DNA of 64,000 nucleotides from Lachnospiraceae bacterium (GCA_910575255.1 CAJTEM010000002.1:124001-188000); one strand, 5' to 3'. Counted from the stretch's first letter, positions 8,270 to 16,947 are shown. The notes: generated by a model not told the origin, from the letters alone. A program made the numbers and translations.

Positions 8270-9418
8270 CTATTTGACCCTGCACCACAGCATCCCATAG
8301 TATTCTGTCACAGATCTTCCCATTATCTTTTCCAGGGAAGCACAAACCATTTTGTAATGCTCACTCATACCCTTTTCATCCCTGTCCAAACCTCCCTCCG
8401 GCCATACGGCCCAAAGCATCCCCTCAAGTCTTTCTGCCAGCCTTTTTCCATTGGACGGATAGAAATCCACCATCCATTGTTCCATAATTAACATCTGTTC
8501 TTCCCCGGATAAATACGGAAAAAGCCGCTTCTTTAACCTGCTGTCCCCATAGACAAACAACTCCGCCAGTCCGCGGATTTTGGTGATTTTCCCTGCCTGA
8601 AGGTCTGCTTCCTGACTCAATTCCTCCGACTCCCCATATTCATACGCTTCAAACTGAGCCGCGACGAACTGCCCGAATTCTTCCTCTGCCATCTCCTCCA
8701 TTTTCTTATGAAAAAGCTCCAGAACCGGAATCCCCCCTTTTTCCTCCTGCATGTTCTTTAACCTTCGGTTCCGCTCCTCCAAAGCCCTTTTTATGGCGTT
8801 CATTCGGCTCCGCTCCAAGTCCCCCAGGCATCGAACGCAAAAGCCCCGGTAACTGTCCTCTTCCTCCTCAGGGATCCAATGGGCCAGACGCTTCAGAAAA
8901 TGCTCTGCCTCACGGAAATCTCCCCGGAAAACATGATAATTGATTCCACACTGAAATTTACCCATCTCCAAAAGCCCAAGGAAATAGACTGCCTCCTCAA
9001 AAGCCCGGTAATCCCTGTAGGAATCCGTCATCATCTGTGTCTCCATAAGCCCTGTCCAGGTTTCCGGATTATACCGGTAATCCTTTATCATAAGATCAAT
9101 CCCCTGACAAAGAAAATTTTTAAGAGGGATCCCTTTCTTTGCACAATCCTTTACCAGTTCCCCTCTTAATCTCCACAGTTCTTCCCGCCGCAGATCATAG
9201 TCGCGGCGCTCTAAAAATGTCTTCTCCCACCATTCCTTAGAATCGCCTTTCCTCACAGGAATCGCCCGCCTGCTGCCCCAGTCCTCCTGGTTCTGGAGAA
9301 ACTCTGCGCAGAAACAGGCCGCCTCTATGGCTCTGTAAACCTCTTCCCTGTGGTTCAAAAAAGCCTCTTTTCCGTAATCCTTTACGGCGTTTTGTACCGT
9401 CTCGCCTATCTTTATCAT
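8270..9418 (-). CDS. Unknown-cluster protein, family Y paralogue
   Basis: 382 residues. The start KDYGKEAFLNHREEVYRAIEAACFCAEFL aligns with the N-terminus of the next gene (KEAFxxHRE). The middle is helical and rich in Glu, Arg and Trp. About residues 285-330 (GLAELFVYGDSRLKKRLFPY, then LSGEEQMLIMEQW) resemble a FliG-C-like unit. The ATG at 9418 overlaps the stop of the upstream gene by 4 bases, so the genes are coupled. It is longer than its two paralogues because of an inserted central helical region. No enzymatic motif is visible. Confidence 0.6.
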   Translation of the reverse strand: MIKIGETVQNAVKDYGKEAFLNHREEVYRAIEAACFCAEFLQNQEDWGSRRAIPVRKGDSKEWWEKTFLERRDYDLRREELWRLRGELVKDCAKKGIPLKNFLCQGIDLMIKDYRYNPETWTGLMETQMMTDSYRDYRAFEEAVYFLGLLEMGKFQCGINYHVFRGDFREAEHFLKRLAHWIPEEEEDSYRGFCVRCLGDLERSRMNAIKRALEERNRRLKNMQEEKGGIPVLELFHKKMEEMAEEEFGQFVAAQFEAYEYGESEELSQEADLQAGKITKIRGLAELFVYGDSRLKKRLFPYLSGEEQMLIMEQWMVDFYPSNGKRLAERLEGMLWAVWPEGGLDRDEKGMSEHYKMVCASLEKIMGRSVTEYYGMLWCRVK

Positions 9419-10446
9419 AAAATTCCGCCCCTCTTCTTCCCGCACCTTTCCTGCAATTCTTTCACATACTTCCGTCTGCCGTCATATGGCTCCTGCACCT
9501 TTCCCGGCTGACGGTCTCTTAGAATCCTTGCAAAACAGCTTTTGTCCCTGCAAATCAGCTCTCCCAACTCCCCCAGCCACTCTTCATTCTCCGCAAATTT
9601 TCCCTCCTGCCGCCTTAGGAACTGGATAAAAGGCAGGACAAACTCTCCGCCGAAAGTAATGGACGTATAGTTATTCAAGGGGATAACCCCGATTCCCACA
9701 CTCGGGCTTCCATGGAGACTATCAGAATACAGAAGCCATTGCTCATCCTCTTTGAGAAATTCCCCTTCCCACGGCTCCGCCCTGCTTACCACCACACCCT
9801 TTACAGACGGAAAAAAAGGAGAGGAAATGGTCTCCACAACCGTTCCCGAAGAGTAGGGAAGCCTCATGTAATGATAGTTCATGGGGCCGAACCAATAATC
9901 GCTTCTTGTGACAGCCTCCGCGGTCTCCGGCAGACAGTACAGGATCCTTCCCTCCGGATTTAAGATCATGTTCCATTCCCGTTCAAAGTATCGGCTGCCC
10001 CTCCGGTGAAATTTCCCAAGAACACCAAAAAAACATTCCGAGGCAAGGTCATATCTGTCCGCAGCTTCCCTTATCTGCTCCTTGATAAAATCAATCCCAT
10101 CCACGGGGCTGGTAAAGATTCTCTTTTTCAGAAACTCCTCTTTCCGTCCATGACAAAAAATATCAGCCTCATAACGGTTTCTGAGTCCTCCGCCGTGATA
10201 GATGATCTCTTCCAAGGTCTCTCCTATATCAATTCGTTTCTCCAAGATCTCCAAAGCCTGGCTTTCCCCAAGATGAGGCAGGCTCTGCGCCTCCTTCCTA
10301 AGCCCCCGCAGGCCCTCCAGCTTTTCCTCCAAAGTCCTGTGGGGCGCCGAAAGGATGCAGTTCGTCTGCTCCGCAAGGTTTAAGGGCGGTCCGGCGGACA
10401 GCCATGAGGCAATGTCCGGCGAATAAATCCATCGGTTAAAATCTAT
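9415..10446 (-). CDS. Unknown-cluster protein, family X (helical domain plus PxPFxxGD-type barrel)
   Basis: 343 residues. The N-terminal helical region (FNRWIYSPDIASWLS, then LEEKLEGLRGLRKEA) is shared in pattern with the 10494 and 12463 genes. Near residue 205, LPYSSGTVVE with following beta-rich segments aligns with LPVPFHAGDIVTF of the 10494 gene, suggesting a small beta barrel. The C-terminus is helical and basic. No known family was recognised. The ATG at 10446 has AAAGGAGG 8 bases upstream. The last codons overlap the start of the 8270 gene. Confidence 0.55.
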   Translation of the reverse strand: MDFNRWIYSPDIASWLSAGPPLNLAEQTNCILSAPHRTLEEKLEGLRGLRKEAQSLPHLGESQALEILEKRIDIGETLEEIIYHGGGLRNRYEADIFCHGRKEEFLKKRIFTSPVDGIDFIKEQIREAADRYDLASECFFGVLGKFHRRGSRYFEREWNMILNPEGRILYCLPETAEAVTRSDYWFGPMNYHYMRLPYSSGTVVETISSPFFPSVKGVVVSRAEPWEGEFLKEDEQWLLYSDSLHGSPSVGIGVIPLNNYTSITFGGEFVLPFIQFLRRQEGKFAENEEWLGELGELICRDKSCFARILRDRQPGKVQEPYDGRRKYVKELQERCGKKRGGIL

Positions 10447-10493
10447 CATAGGTTCTGCCTCCTTTGTTGTGGATTCCAATCTCTGACGATTAC

Positions 10494-11528
10494 CTATGCC
10501 GGATTTCGTTCCATATAAGATATAATCTGCCCTTCCGTCACCGTCTCCCTTCTCCCTCTGTCTGTCAGCTCAAATATGTGGTTCCACAAGGCGGCCCCAC
10601 GTTTTTCATCCCCGTTCACATACCGGCTCACCGACTCCAGCAGGCATTCCTCCTCTGGGAGCTGTCCATGGAAGGAGGATAAACGGTAAAGAGGGGACAT
10701 CCGCGGTGAATGGCATCCCGGAAAAACGTGTCCATGCTTCACTGCTCCTGTATCCCATGTTCCATCCCGTTCCCGATACAGTGCCTGGAGACAACAGCAA
10801 TCACTGTTGTCCCCCACTTCCAGAATGACCCCATGGCTCACAGGCCCAAAAGGACGACAGTCGAAGGTCACTATATCCCCTGCGTGAAAAGGAACAGGCA
10901 GGTTCAGATCATCATAGCCGCTAAAATCAAACCGTTCCCAGACAGGTAAATCCTCGCAGCAGCAGTAGCACACCTTGTAGTCCATCACGATGTAGCTATA
11001 GTCATTGTTCAGCCGCCCGCCTCCGTCTGGCGTCCACTTTTCAACATAAAAAGACCAATTCAGACGCTCCTCCTCATCCGCATCATTTCCCAAATATTCC
11101 TGAATTGTCCCAAAAATATGTTCCCATGTGAGGAATGCTCCCACTGTTTTCTCCTCAATCTGGGCCATATCTTCTTCATAGCTGCAAGCAGTCACGTAAA
11201 AGAACTCTCCCGGCTTCGGCCTCATCTCCTGAACGAGTCTGGAGGCCAGGCCTGCTAAGTCGGAGAAGAAGCCGTCCTTCCCGCCCTCGGCCAACAACAG
11301 GAACAGATCCCGCTTCCGCTCCAGTGAAATCGGCGCGCCTGCAACAGCGTCCGCTATCCTATGCCGGAAAAGGGGAAGCTTTTCGGGAGGCGCATCGTCA
11401 AACCCGCCGCAGCGCTCCTGGGGAGAAACATCATCACCGAAAGGGCATCGCGCAAGATAAGACGCCATCTCTGCAGACGGAAAAATCTCCTTCATAATCG
11501 GGCCAATGTCTTTTATCCCGTTACACAT
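10494..11528 (-). CDS. Unknown-cluster protein, family X, Cys-rich
   Basis: 344 residues. The N-terminus has the family X pattern (PSAEMASYLARCPFG, then ISLERKRDLFLLLAEGG). Two cysteine-dense stretches (CYCCCEDLP about residue 190 and DCCCLQ about 245) flank the conserved LPVPFHAGDIVTFDCRPFG segment. The cysteines might bind metal, but no standard spacing is evident. The ATG at 11528 follows AGGAGGAATTTT and lies 10 bases after the previous stop. An in-frame extension to 11627 is inside the upstream gene and is rejected. Confidence 0.55.
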   Translation of the reverse strand: MCNGIKDIGPIMKEIFPSAEMASYLARCPFGDDVSPQERCGGFDDAPPEKLPLFRHRIADAVAGAPISLERKRDLFLLLAEGGKDGFFSDLAGLASRLVQEMRPKPGEFFYVTACSYEEDMAQIEEKTVGAFLTWEHIFGTIQEYLGNDADEEERLNWSFYVEKWTPDGGGRLNNDYSYIVMDYKVCYCCCEDLPVWERFDFSGYDDLNLPVPFHAGDIVTFDCRPFGPVSHGVILEVGDNSDCCCLQALYRERDGTWDTGAVKHGHVFPGCHSPRMSPLYRLSSFHGQLPEEECLLESVSRYVNGDEKRGAALWNHIFELTDRGRRETVTEGQIISYMERNPA

Positions 11529-11538
11529 AAAATTCCTC

Positions 11539-12462
11539 CTATGAGAGTTCCCCCGTGAGCTGTTCCTCCCCGCCTGTCTTTGGAAACAACATCTTCCTGT
11601 CATCATCGAAATACAGTGTCTGGTCATGGCTGGTCACCATCCAGACATTCCGCTCAAGCTGTCTGGGAAACTTACTGCGGATCTTTTCCACATCCCCCTT
11701 TTCCCAGCCAGTGACAGCAAACATAAGCTCCGCTTCGTCAAAGCTTCCGGCACCTGGCACCGGTTCCTGAATAAGACCCAGCCGCAGTTTTGAATCCCAT
11801 ATACTGCGAATGGTTTTCACCAGATAAGCCTCGCCCCCCGGCCCCCTCAGAAACTTTGTGGTTTTGTTATAGTGGGCCTGGAGTCCGCTTTTGTTGCTGA
11901 AGGCCTTTGTGCCGTGCTTCAGCTCCACAATAAGGGGGATATATCGTTCCCCTTTCCGGTACACGGCAATCAGATCCATTCGGCCAAGTTCCCGATGTCC
12001 CGGAATCGCCAGTTCCATATCCATGGTCTGGCAGCTTCCGCAGGAAAATGTATTGGACTTTGCCAGTTTCTGCTGGACACTCCGCTCCGCCTTAGGGTGT
12101 TCCTCAAACCAGGCATCCATAATCCCCTTCAGTGCCTCCAGCCGGTCAAGCCACTGGCGCGGATCTTTGGATTTGATCTTGAGCCATGCCTCCAGTTGTG
12201 CAAACGGTTCTTTCGAGGTTTTTTTCAAATCTAAATATTGGGGGTCAAAGGTAAAGGTCAGGTTTTTCTGGCAGAGGTTAAACTCCAGCTTAAGCATAGA
12301 CCCGCCGCGATAATAGCAGCTCAAATAGTTGCAGCGAACCTCCAGGCAGCAGTCGTGGTCGCCCTTAATATGGTCCAGTAACGCCTGCAGCCCCTCATCC
12401 TTTCTGATCATATCAAAACAGTCAGAGTCAAGGCCCCGGCAATCCATATTCTTTTTCATCAT
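11539..12462 (-). CDS. PD-(D/E)XK-like nuclease-fold protein of the unknown cluster
   Basis: 307 residues. Around residues 155-185, MDMELAIPGHRELGRMDLIA followed by PLIVELKHG gives E...D...ExK. This matches a PD-(D/E)XK nuclease core: acidic residue, Asp in RMDLIAV, then Glu-x-Lys in VELKH. Upstream is a region of beta strands and an LDRLEALKGIMDAWFEEHPKAERSVQQKLA helix. Nuclease activity is inferred only from this motif. The ATG at 12462 overlaps the stop of the ancestral frame of the gene upstream. The N-terminal extension to 12489 lacks a ribosome-binding site. Confidence 0.6.
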   Translation of the reverse strand: MMKKNMDCRGLDSDCFDMIRKDEGLQALLDHIKGDHDCCLEVRCNYLSCYYRGGSMLKLEFNLCQKNLTFTFDPQYLDLKKTSKEPFAQLEAWLKIKSKDPRQWLDRLEALKGIMDAWFEEHPKAERSVQQKLAKSNTFSCGSCQTMDMELAIPGHRELGRMDLIAVYRKGERYIPLIVELKHGTKAFSNKSGLQAHYNKTTKFLRGPGGEAYLVKTIRSIWDSKLRLGLIQEPVPGAGSFDEAELMFAVTGWEKGDVEKIRSKFPRQLERNVWMVTSHDQTLYFDDDRKMLFPKTGGEEQLTGELS

Positions 12463-13157
12463 GTTTCTCCTTTCTTTTCTCCTAGACAACTAAGTCTTAA
12501 AAGCTTCCTGTCCTCTTCCCTATAACTCCTGCAGTAACGCTCCCGCAGCTGCCTATCCTTTCCGTCCAGCAGAAAAAAAGCATAACCGTTAAGCAGCAGT
12601 TCCTTTCCCGTTCCCTTTCTTCTGCCTCCTTCTTTGAAAAACCGTTTTCCAATCGCTTTCCCCGATCCCAGGTATTGATATAATCAAGGACAAAAGGCTT
12701 TTTGTCATAGCTGCCCCAGTGATACACCAAATCTCCCCGGCAAAAAGGCGTGGGAATGTCTATGCACATCTCCTGACAAATATCCTAAAAAGTCAGCACT
12801 TCCGAGGGAATCCTCATCCGCGCCGTCCTCATCCTCATAAAATGAATCTTCTTCATACCCATAGAAATAGACGCAATTCTTCCCATCCTGAAAAGCTTCC
12901 ATGCGGTTTTTCTGTGCATTCACATACTTCCTCAAAACATGATGCAGGCTCATCTTTGTCCCCTTTCGGCGATCCGAGAAAACCTCTTCATCTGCCGTAG
13001 TTTCCATCAGCTCCTGCCATGCCCACAGCTTCTCCTTTAGAGTCCTTTTCCTGCTCTGCCAGATCAAATATGCCATTTCAGAAGCACAAAAACCATAATC
13101 CAGCTCCTGCAAATGCTCCCTGATTGCCAGAGAATCGATAACGGGATAAATGTCCAT
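12463..13157 (-). pseudogene. Family X gene split by two frameshifts
   Basis: Starts at ATG 13157 after CGGAGGAAAC. The first frame (PVIDSLAIREHLQELDYGF and onward) runs to about 12788, where a T5 run is followed by a frame change. The second frame carries CIDIPTPFCRGDLVYHWG, which matches LPVPFHAGDIVTF of the 10494 paralogue. Near 12665 a third frame (ELLLNGYAFFLLDGKDRQL) continues and stops exactly on the start of the next gene. I conclude that one gene of about 230 codons was broken twice. Sequencing error in homopolymers is the alternative. If unrepaired, two short products (13157-12705 and 12769-12497) could be made. Confidence 0.6.
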
Positions 13158-13206
13158 GTTTCCTCCGTTCTGTGCGGGATTCTCATATATATCGGCTTTC
13201 TTATAT

Positions 13207-14040
13207 TTACTGAAGATAAAAAATCCTCTCATCCTCCAGCCTCAAACAAGCCAGCCTCCCTTCCGGCTGAATATCCTTAAACCCATAACCGCAGTCCAAA
13301 TCATAAAAAATGCAGTCCGTCTCTTCATCATAAGCCCGGTATACCTTTCCATGATTAAAAGGAAGCTCATATTTTGCCGTTGTGGGGGTATGGCCTGCCA
13401 GAATCATCCCGTGCTCCACTCCGCCGTATAGATAAGCATCGTCTCTGGCTCTCAGGTAAAAATCTTCCAATGAGTCATAGGTATGGTCCGTCTCCACACC
13501 TTCCAGACATGCAAGGCTCTCTATGTAACCGCCATGGACGATGATGCACCTTCGCCCATTCATCACAGTCTCATAATAATAGGGCATTTTCCCTATACAC
13601 GCTGCCCACACTGACAACTGTTCAAATGCCGTCCTTCTTTTCTTAACAAGATCTCCTATGGTCCCATACAAATCAAAATAGGATGTTATCTTTCTGACCG
13701 TCCCGTACACGGATATGGTATCCTCCACACTGGCAGTATCCATGCCCCATTTTCGAAAAATCATTCCCATGGCTTTCACGCAATAGCGAAACTCCTCATC
13801 ATGATTCCCCCTGACCAGGATGACATTTTCCCCAGGACTTTCGATCCACCTAAGCATCTCATAACTCTTCGGCCCCCTGTCAATATAGTCGCCGGCACAG
13901 ATCAGCCGGTCGCTGGCGGAAAATCCGATTTTACGGAACATTTTTTTCATCCCGTCATAATGACCATGAATGTCTGTCATAGCATAAGTGCCTATCTTAT
14001 ATCCCTCCTGTTCCTCGGGATGATCTCCCTGAATCAGCAC
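13207..14040 (-). CDS. PPP-family serine/threonine protein phosphatase-like protein
   Basis: A calcineurin-fold metallophosphoesterase. The motifs are DIHGHYDG near residue 24, GDYIDRG near 50, RGNHDEEF near 78, VHGGY near 168 and LAGHTPT near 210. These supply the two-metal site of PPP phosphatases and diadenosine tetraphosphate hydrolases. Homologues typically start just before TYAxxDIHGH. A good ribosome-binding site (AGGAGGG) sits 8 bases before ATA at 13995-13993, exactly there. The canonical choice is GTG at 14040, which I give as the boundary. It overlaps the end of the 14034 gene. A role reversing protein phosphorylation in the cluster is inference. Confidence 0.82.
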   Translation of the reverse strand: MLIQGDHPEEQEGYKIGTYAMTDIHGHYDGMKKMFRKIGFSASDRLICAGDYIDRGPKSYEMLRWIESPGENVILVRGNHDEEFRYCVKAMGMIFRKWGMDTASVEDTISVYGTVRKITSYFDLYGTIGDLVKKRRTAFEQLSVWAACIGKMPYYYETVMNGRRCIIVHGGYIESLACLEGVETDHTYDSLEDFYLRARDDAYLYGGVEHGMILAGHTPTTAKYELPFNHGKVYRAYDEETDCIFYDLDCGYGFKDIQPEGRLACLRLEDERIFYLQ

Positions 14041-14825
14041 AGCAGCTCTCTATTTTCCCTCAAACGTTCCATGATATCCATCACTTTATTCACACTGGCA
14101 AACAGTTTCTCTTCATCAGAAAACGCCCACTTCACCCCTTCCTCCTCCACCACATCCCGATACCGTGTGCTGAGATTCTCAAGAACCCTTGTCCGTGTTC
14201 CCTGTTCAAAAGCATATACACAGCCGGCTAAATCCCGGCAATCCACATCACGCACCAGTCTCTGCAGGCATTGATCCGGCAGTTCCTTGATTTTATTCTC
14301 CAACAGCCGTATCACTTCCTGCACTTCCTTCTGTTTGAACGTTGGACACAAAGCAGAAAACTTCTCCCTAATCTCTTTTTTATGCAGCCGTTCCTGCTCT
14401 TCTTTCCTCTTACCCATCAGCCTCTCATACTCTTTTCGCTGCTTTGCGGGCATCAGGCTTAACAGAACCTCCATAAGCAGTTCCTTACCTTCCAGCCTTT
14501 GAATACCGATCATTCCTCTCAAATGCAGATAATTCACCATGGCCTCCCCGCCTTCCGGCTCATTCATCCAGTATTCATTGGTTGCGATCTCGATGATCCC
14601 TTTCGGGCTGACCTCCTTTGCCGTTAACAAAATCAAATGCTTCAAAAAATCTGACACCGCCGCTTCTGCTGCCTCTTCCATCGCAAGCAGCCCCCCTGCC
14701 CGCCTGGTATCATAAAGCTCCATAACCGTATCCACTGCGTCCCCCAGCTTCTTTGACCCACACTTATCTTCCCTCAATTTGCAGATTGCGTTACGTCTCA
14801 CATCATCCAGCCATCTCTCCACCAT
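14034..14825 (-). CDS. Unknown-cluster protein, MotA-loop/FliG-C-like (family Y)
   Basis: 263 residues, soluble. Residues about 33-45 (TRRAGGLLAMEEAAEAAVSD) and about 90-105 (AMVNYLHLRGMIGIQRLEG) recall the MotA cytoplasmic loop. The C-terminal region (LQRLVRDVDCRDLAGCVYAF, then RTRVLENLSTRYRDVVEEE, then a helix VNKVMDIMERL) follows the order of FliG C-terminal helices. No transmembrane helices remain, so if the similarity is real the fold has been freed from the membrane motor. The ATG at 14825 has GGAGATATGG close upstream. It lies next to the phosphatase gene. Confidence 0.6.
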   Translation of the reverse strand: MVERWLDDVRRNAICKLREDKCGSKKLGDAVDTVMELYDTRRAGGLLAMEEAAEAAVSDFLKHLILLTAKEVSPKGIIEIATNEYWMNEPEGGEAMVNYLHLRGMIGIQRLEGKELLMEVLLSLMPAKQRKEYERLMGKRKEEQERLHKKEIREKFSALCPTFKQKEVQEVIRLLENKIKELPDQCLQRLVRDVDCRDLAGCVYAFEQGTRTRVLENLSTRYRDVVEEEGVKWAFSDEEKLFASVNKVMDIMERLRENRELLC

Positions 14826-14857
14826 ATCTCCTCCATGATAAATTTTGCTTCTTTTAA

Positions 14858-15283
14858 TTATTGTATCCTCTTATCATCTTCATGGCAATGATAATGAGCG
14901 GAATTGTCCACGATTACCCGAACATCCAGCCCTTTAAGATGAAACATGTTTACAATATCCCGCCAAAATCCCTCGTACCGGATAATGTTTATATTGAGAT
15001 AGAGCAGCGCCCTGCCGTCCGCTATCTCAACCCTCCCCCTTGGAAAATAGTTCCACCCATATTTTCTTAAATCTTTTCGGTGCTTCACAAACGACGCCCA
15101 AGTTTCTTTATGATTATATGCGTTCCCCTTCCTGGAATTAAAATCCGGATTCCCTGACACCTCCCCTTCCCTGTCACAAGAAACAGGAAAGGCAATCATC
15201 TCTGCCTCCGAAAAATCGCACTCATCCCTTTCATTGAACCCGCAGATAAACCAGAAAATACCCTTTGAAACATGTTCCCCCAT
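14858..15283 (-). CDS. Hypothetical protein of the unknown cluster
   Basis: 141 residues with no recognised family. Features are a Cys-containing N-terminus (ICGFNERDECDFSEAEMIAF), a WASFVKHRKDLRKYGWNYFP segment and a C-terminal YEGFWRDIVNMF followed by a His-rich tail (NSAHYHCHED). The ATG at 15283 follows GGGAGG by 10 bases. A TTG at 15289 is a weaker alternative. It lies between the DUF2786 gene and the family Y gene in the same direction. Confidence 0.5.
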   Translation of the reverse strand: MGEHVSKGIFWFICGFNERDECDFSEAEMIAFPVSCDREGEVSGNPDFNSRKGNAYNHKETWASFVKHRKDLRKYGWNYFPRGRVEIADGRALLYLNINIIRYEGFWRDIVNMFHLKGLDVRVIVDNSAHYHCHEDDKRIQ

Positions 15284-15331
15284 GATCAAAAATCCTCCCT
15301 TGCCCTTATCGGTAAGCTGCCTGAAAAAATA

Positions 15332-15982
15332 TCAGTTCCCGGAAATGCTCCGGCTATCCACAGCCCTTCTCCCGCTCCTCTCCCCGCTGGAAAAAGCCGC
15401 TCCATCCGAGGCCCTGTAATCCGCCCGCCTCCTGCTGTTATCTTTTTTAAGCTTCAGTTTCCCAAAGGCATCATCTACCTCCTGGGGTATGGCCGTCATC
15501 ATCTCATATCCCGTCCCCTCCCTGTCCTGTTCCTCAAACGATTCATAAACCCCCACACAAAATCCGTCTCTCCAACAAAACTCCTGGCTTTTGCTTCCCC
15601 CGTATGCCTTTGCCCCACGCTCCATAAACCGAACCAGATATTCCGCCAGCAGCAAAACAGCATTGGCATCCTCCTCAAATCCCACAAAACAGATACAGGG
15701 AACCGGCTTCTGCCGGTAAAAATCCCGGCACCGGAAATTCTTTGCCAAAGCCGCGGCCAGCATCAAATGATGCCGGGTAAGGGGGATACTCCTGAATCGC
15801 AGTTCCTTTATCACTACCCCTTTTTTTATGACCTCTTTCTGTTCATTTGCCCCCATGGAAATATGGTATTTCATCATCAGCCTTCTGGCCGCCTGCACAG
15901 CGGCCAAAGCCTCGTTCTCATTATCGCTCTCCGCCAAAGCCAAAAGACTTTTAATCTTGCGTCTTACCACTTCCCTATCCAA
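15332..15982 (-). CDS. DUF2786 domain protein
   Basis: 216 residues. The N-terminal IKSLLALAESDNENEALAAV, continuing into AARRLMMKYHIS (residues about 9-41), is the hallmark of DUF2786. The middle domain (HHLMLAAALAKNFRCRDFYR, then CFVGFEEDANAVLLLAEYLV) matches the remainder of the family. The C-terminus is Arg/Ser-rich. DUF2786 proteins have no established function but occur on phages and in conserved Firmicute clusters. The start at 15982 has no strong ribosome-binding site. It lies 50 bases after the TM2 gene. Confidence 0.7.
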   Translation of the reverse strand: MDREVVRRKIKSLLALAESDNENEALAAVQAARRLMMKYHISMGANEQKEVIKKGVVIKELRFRSIPLTRHHLMLAAALAKNFRCRDFYRQKPVPCICFVGFEEDANAVLLLAEYLVRFMERGAKAYGGSKSQEFCWRDGFCVGVYESFEEQDREGTGYEMMTAIPQEVDDAFGKLKLKKDNSRRRADYRASDGAAFSSGERSGRRAVDSRSISGN

Positions 15983-16031
15983 TATTCTGCCCTCCCCTGT
16001 CGCTTAAGGTTAAGCAAATCCCTGTTTCATC

Positions 16032-16817
16032 TTAAAACAACTCTGTAATACTGTTCCGGATAGCTTCCTCATCCACATAAATAGGAGTATCCGGGTCTAC
16101 CTCAGGAGGAAGTTCTATGGTTTCGTACCATTCCGCTCTGCTTTCAATTGCTTTCTTCTGAAACAATAATCTCAAAACACCTGAATTGTCTGTTATTCTC
16201 TTGTTTTTATAATCGCTTTCCATCTTTATAATTTCCATGTTCAACATATCAAGGGTCTGTCGTTCCTCTGGTGTAAATTCTCTGGTATGTCTGATTTTTT
16301 TAATCTTGGGTTTCCGTTTCTCTTCTTCCTTTTTATATGCGGCCCGTATGGCTGCCTCCTGCCGGTTCTTAATTGCCTTTTCTTTCACCTCCGCCCAAAA
16401 TCCCTTTTTCTCACCTTCTCCCGTCTGACCGGAGGGTTGGGACTGCCCTGCCTGTATTCTTTGCGCCGCCTGTACCGCCCGCCTTGCCTCCTGCTGCCCT
16501 CTCTCTGTTGCCTGGCCTGCCTCCTGCTGCCCTCTCTGTGTTGCCTGGCCTGCCTCCTGCTGCCCTTTTTGCCTTTCCTGAGGCTGTATCGCCTGCCTTG
16601 CTCCTGACAGATTCGCCTGCCCTGTATCCGCTTTTTTCTCCCCCTCGTTTTCTCTCCCCTTAACCATCTGGAAAAAAGCAATACAGATATCCACAAACCA
16701 TCCAACCCCAAACAATCCACAAGTAAAAAGCCAGATGAATCCTGTCACATATTTCTTCTGCATAAACCGGTGGATCCCCAAAAAGCCCCCAAAAAATGTA
16801 ACCAAAAAATTAACCAT
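16032..16817 (-). CDS. TM2-domain membrane protein with Gln-rich repeat linker
   Basis: 261 residues. The N-terminal TM2 domain (FFGGFLGIHRFMQKKYVTGF, then GLFGVGWFVDICIAF, residues 8-50) gives two membrane helices. A Gln/Ala/Gly-rich linker (about 70-125) contains tandem copies of GQQEAGQAT(Q/E)R. A charged helical cytoplasmic part ends with a short acidic module (ELPPEVDPDTPIYVDEEAIR). It is the only clearly membrane-anchored product of the cluster and could tether the rest, by inference. The ATG at 16817 follows AGGAGGG by 10 bases. Its promoter is at 16852-16880. Confidence 0.72.
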   Translation of the reverse strand: MVNFLVTFFGGFLGIHRFMQKKYVTGFIWLFTCGLFGVGWFVDICIAFFQMVKGRENEGEKKADTGQANLSGARQAIQPQERQKGQQEAGQATQRGQQEAGQATERGQQEARRAVQAAQRIQAGQSQPSGQTGEGEKKGFWAEVKEKAIKNRQEAAIRAAYKKEEEKRKPKIKKIRHTREFTPEERQTLDMLNMEIIKMESDYKNKRITDNSGVLRLLFQKKAIESRAEWYETIELPPEVDPDTPIYVDEEAIRNSITELF

Positions 16818-16851
16818 GCCCCATTACCCTCCTGCTTCCTGATTTTCCATA

Positions 16852-16880
16852 AGCATAACATCTGCAATTCTATTAGTCAA
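16852..16880 (-). promoter_or_regulatory. Predicted promoter of the TM2 gene and downstream cluster
   Basis: TTGACT (16880-16875) and TATGCT (16857-16852) with a 17-base spacer, 35 bases before the TM2 start. An operator-like motif abuts the -35 at 16882-16901. Confidence 0.6.
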
Positions 16881-16881
16881 T

Positions 16882-16901
16882 ATAATGCTTCTTATAGTGT
16901 A
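16882..16901. promoter_or_regulatory. Operator-like motif shared with the regulator gene
   Basis: ATAATGCTTCTTATAGTGTA here matches ATAATACTTCTTTTAGTT, present twice at 17843-17881. Its position just upstream of the -35 would suit an activator. Confidence 0.55.
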
Positions 16902-16947
16902 TCTCAACCATCCGTCATATGATCTTTACAGGCACATGCAGGTTTAC

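Noticed and set aside
16440-16610. Tandem DNA repeat in the TM2 gene as a possible separate repeat element
   Set aside because: It is in frame and encodes the Gln-rich GQQEAGQAT linker, so it is described as part of the protein.
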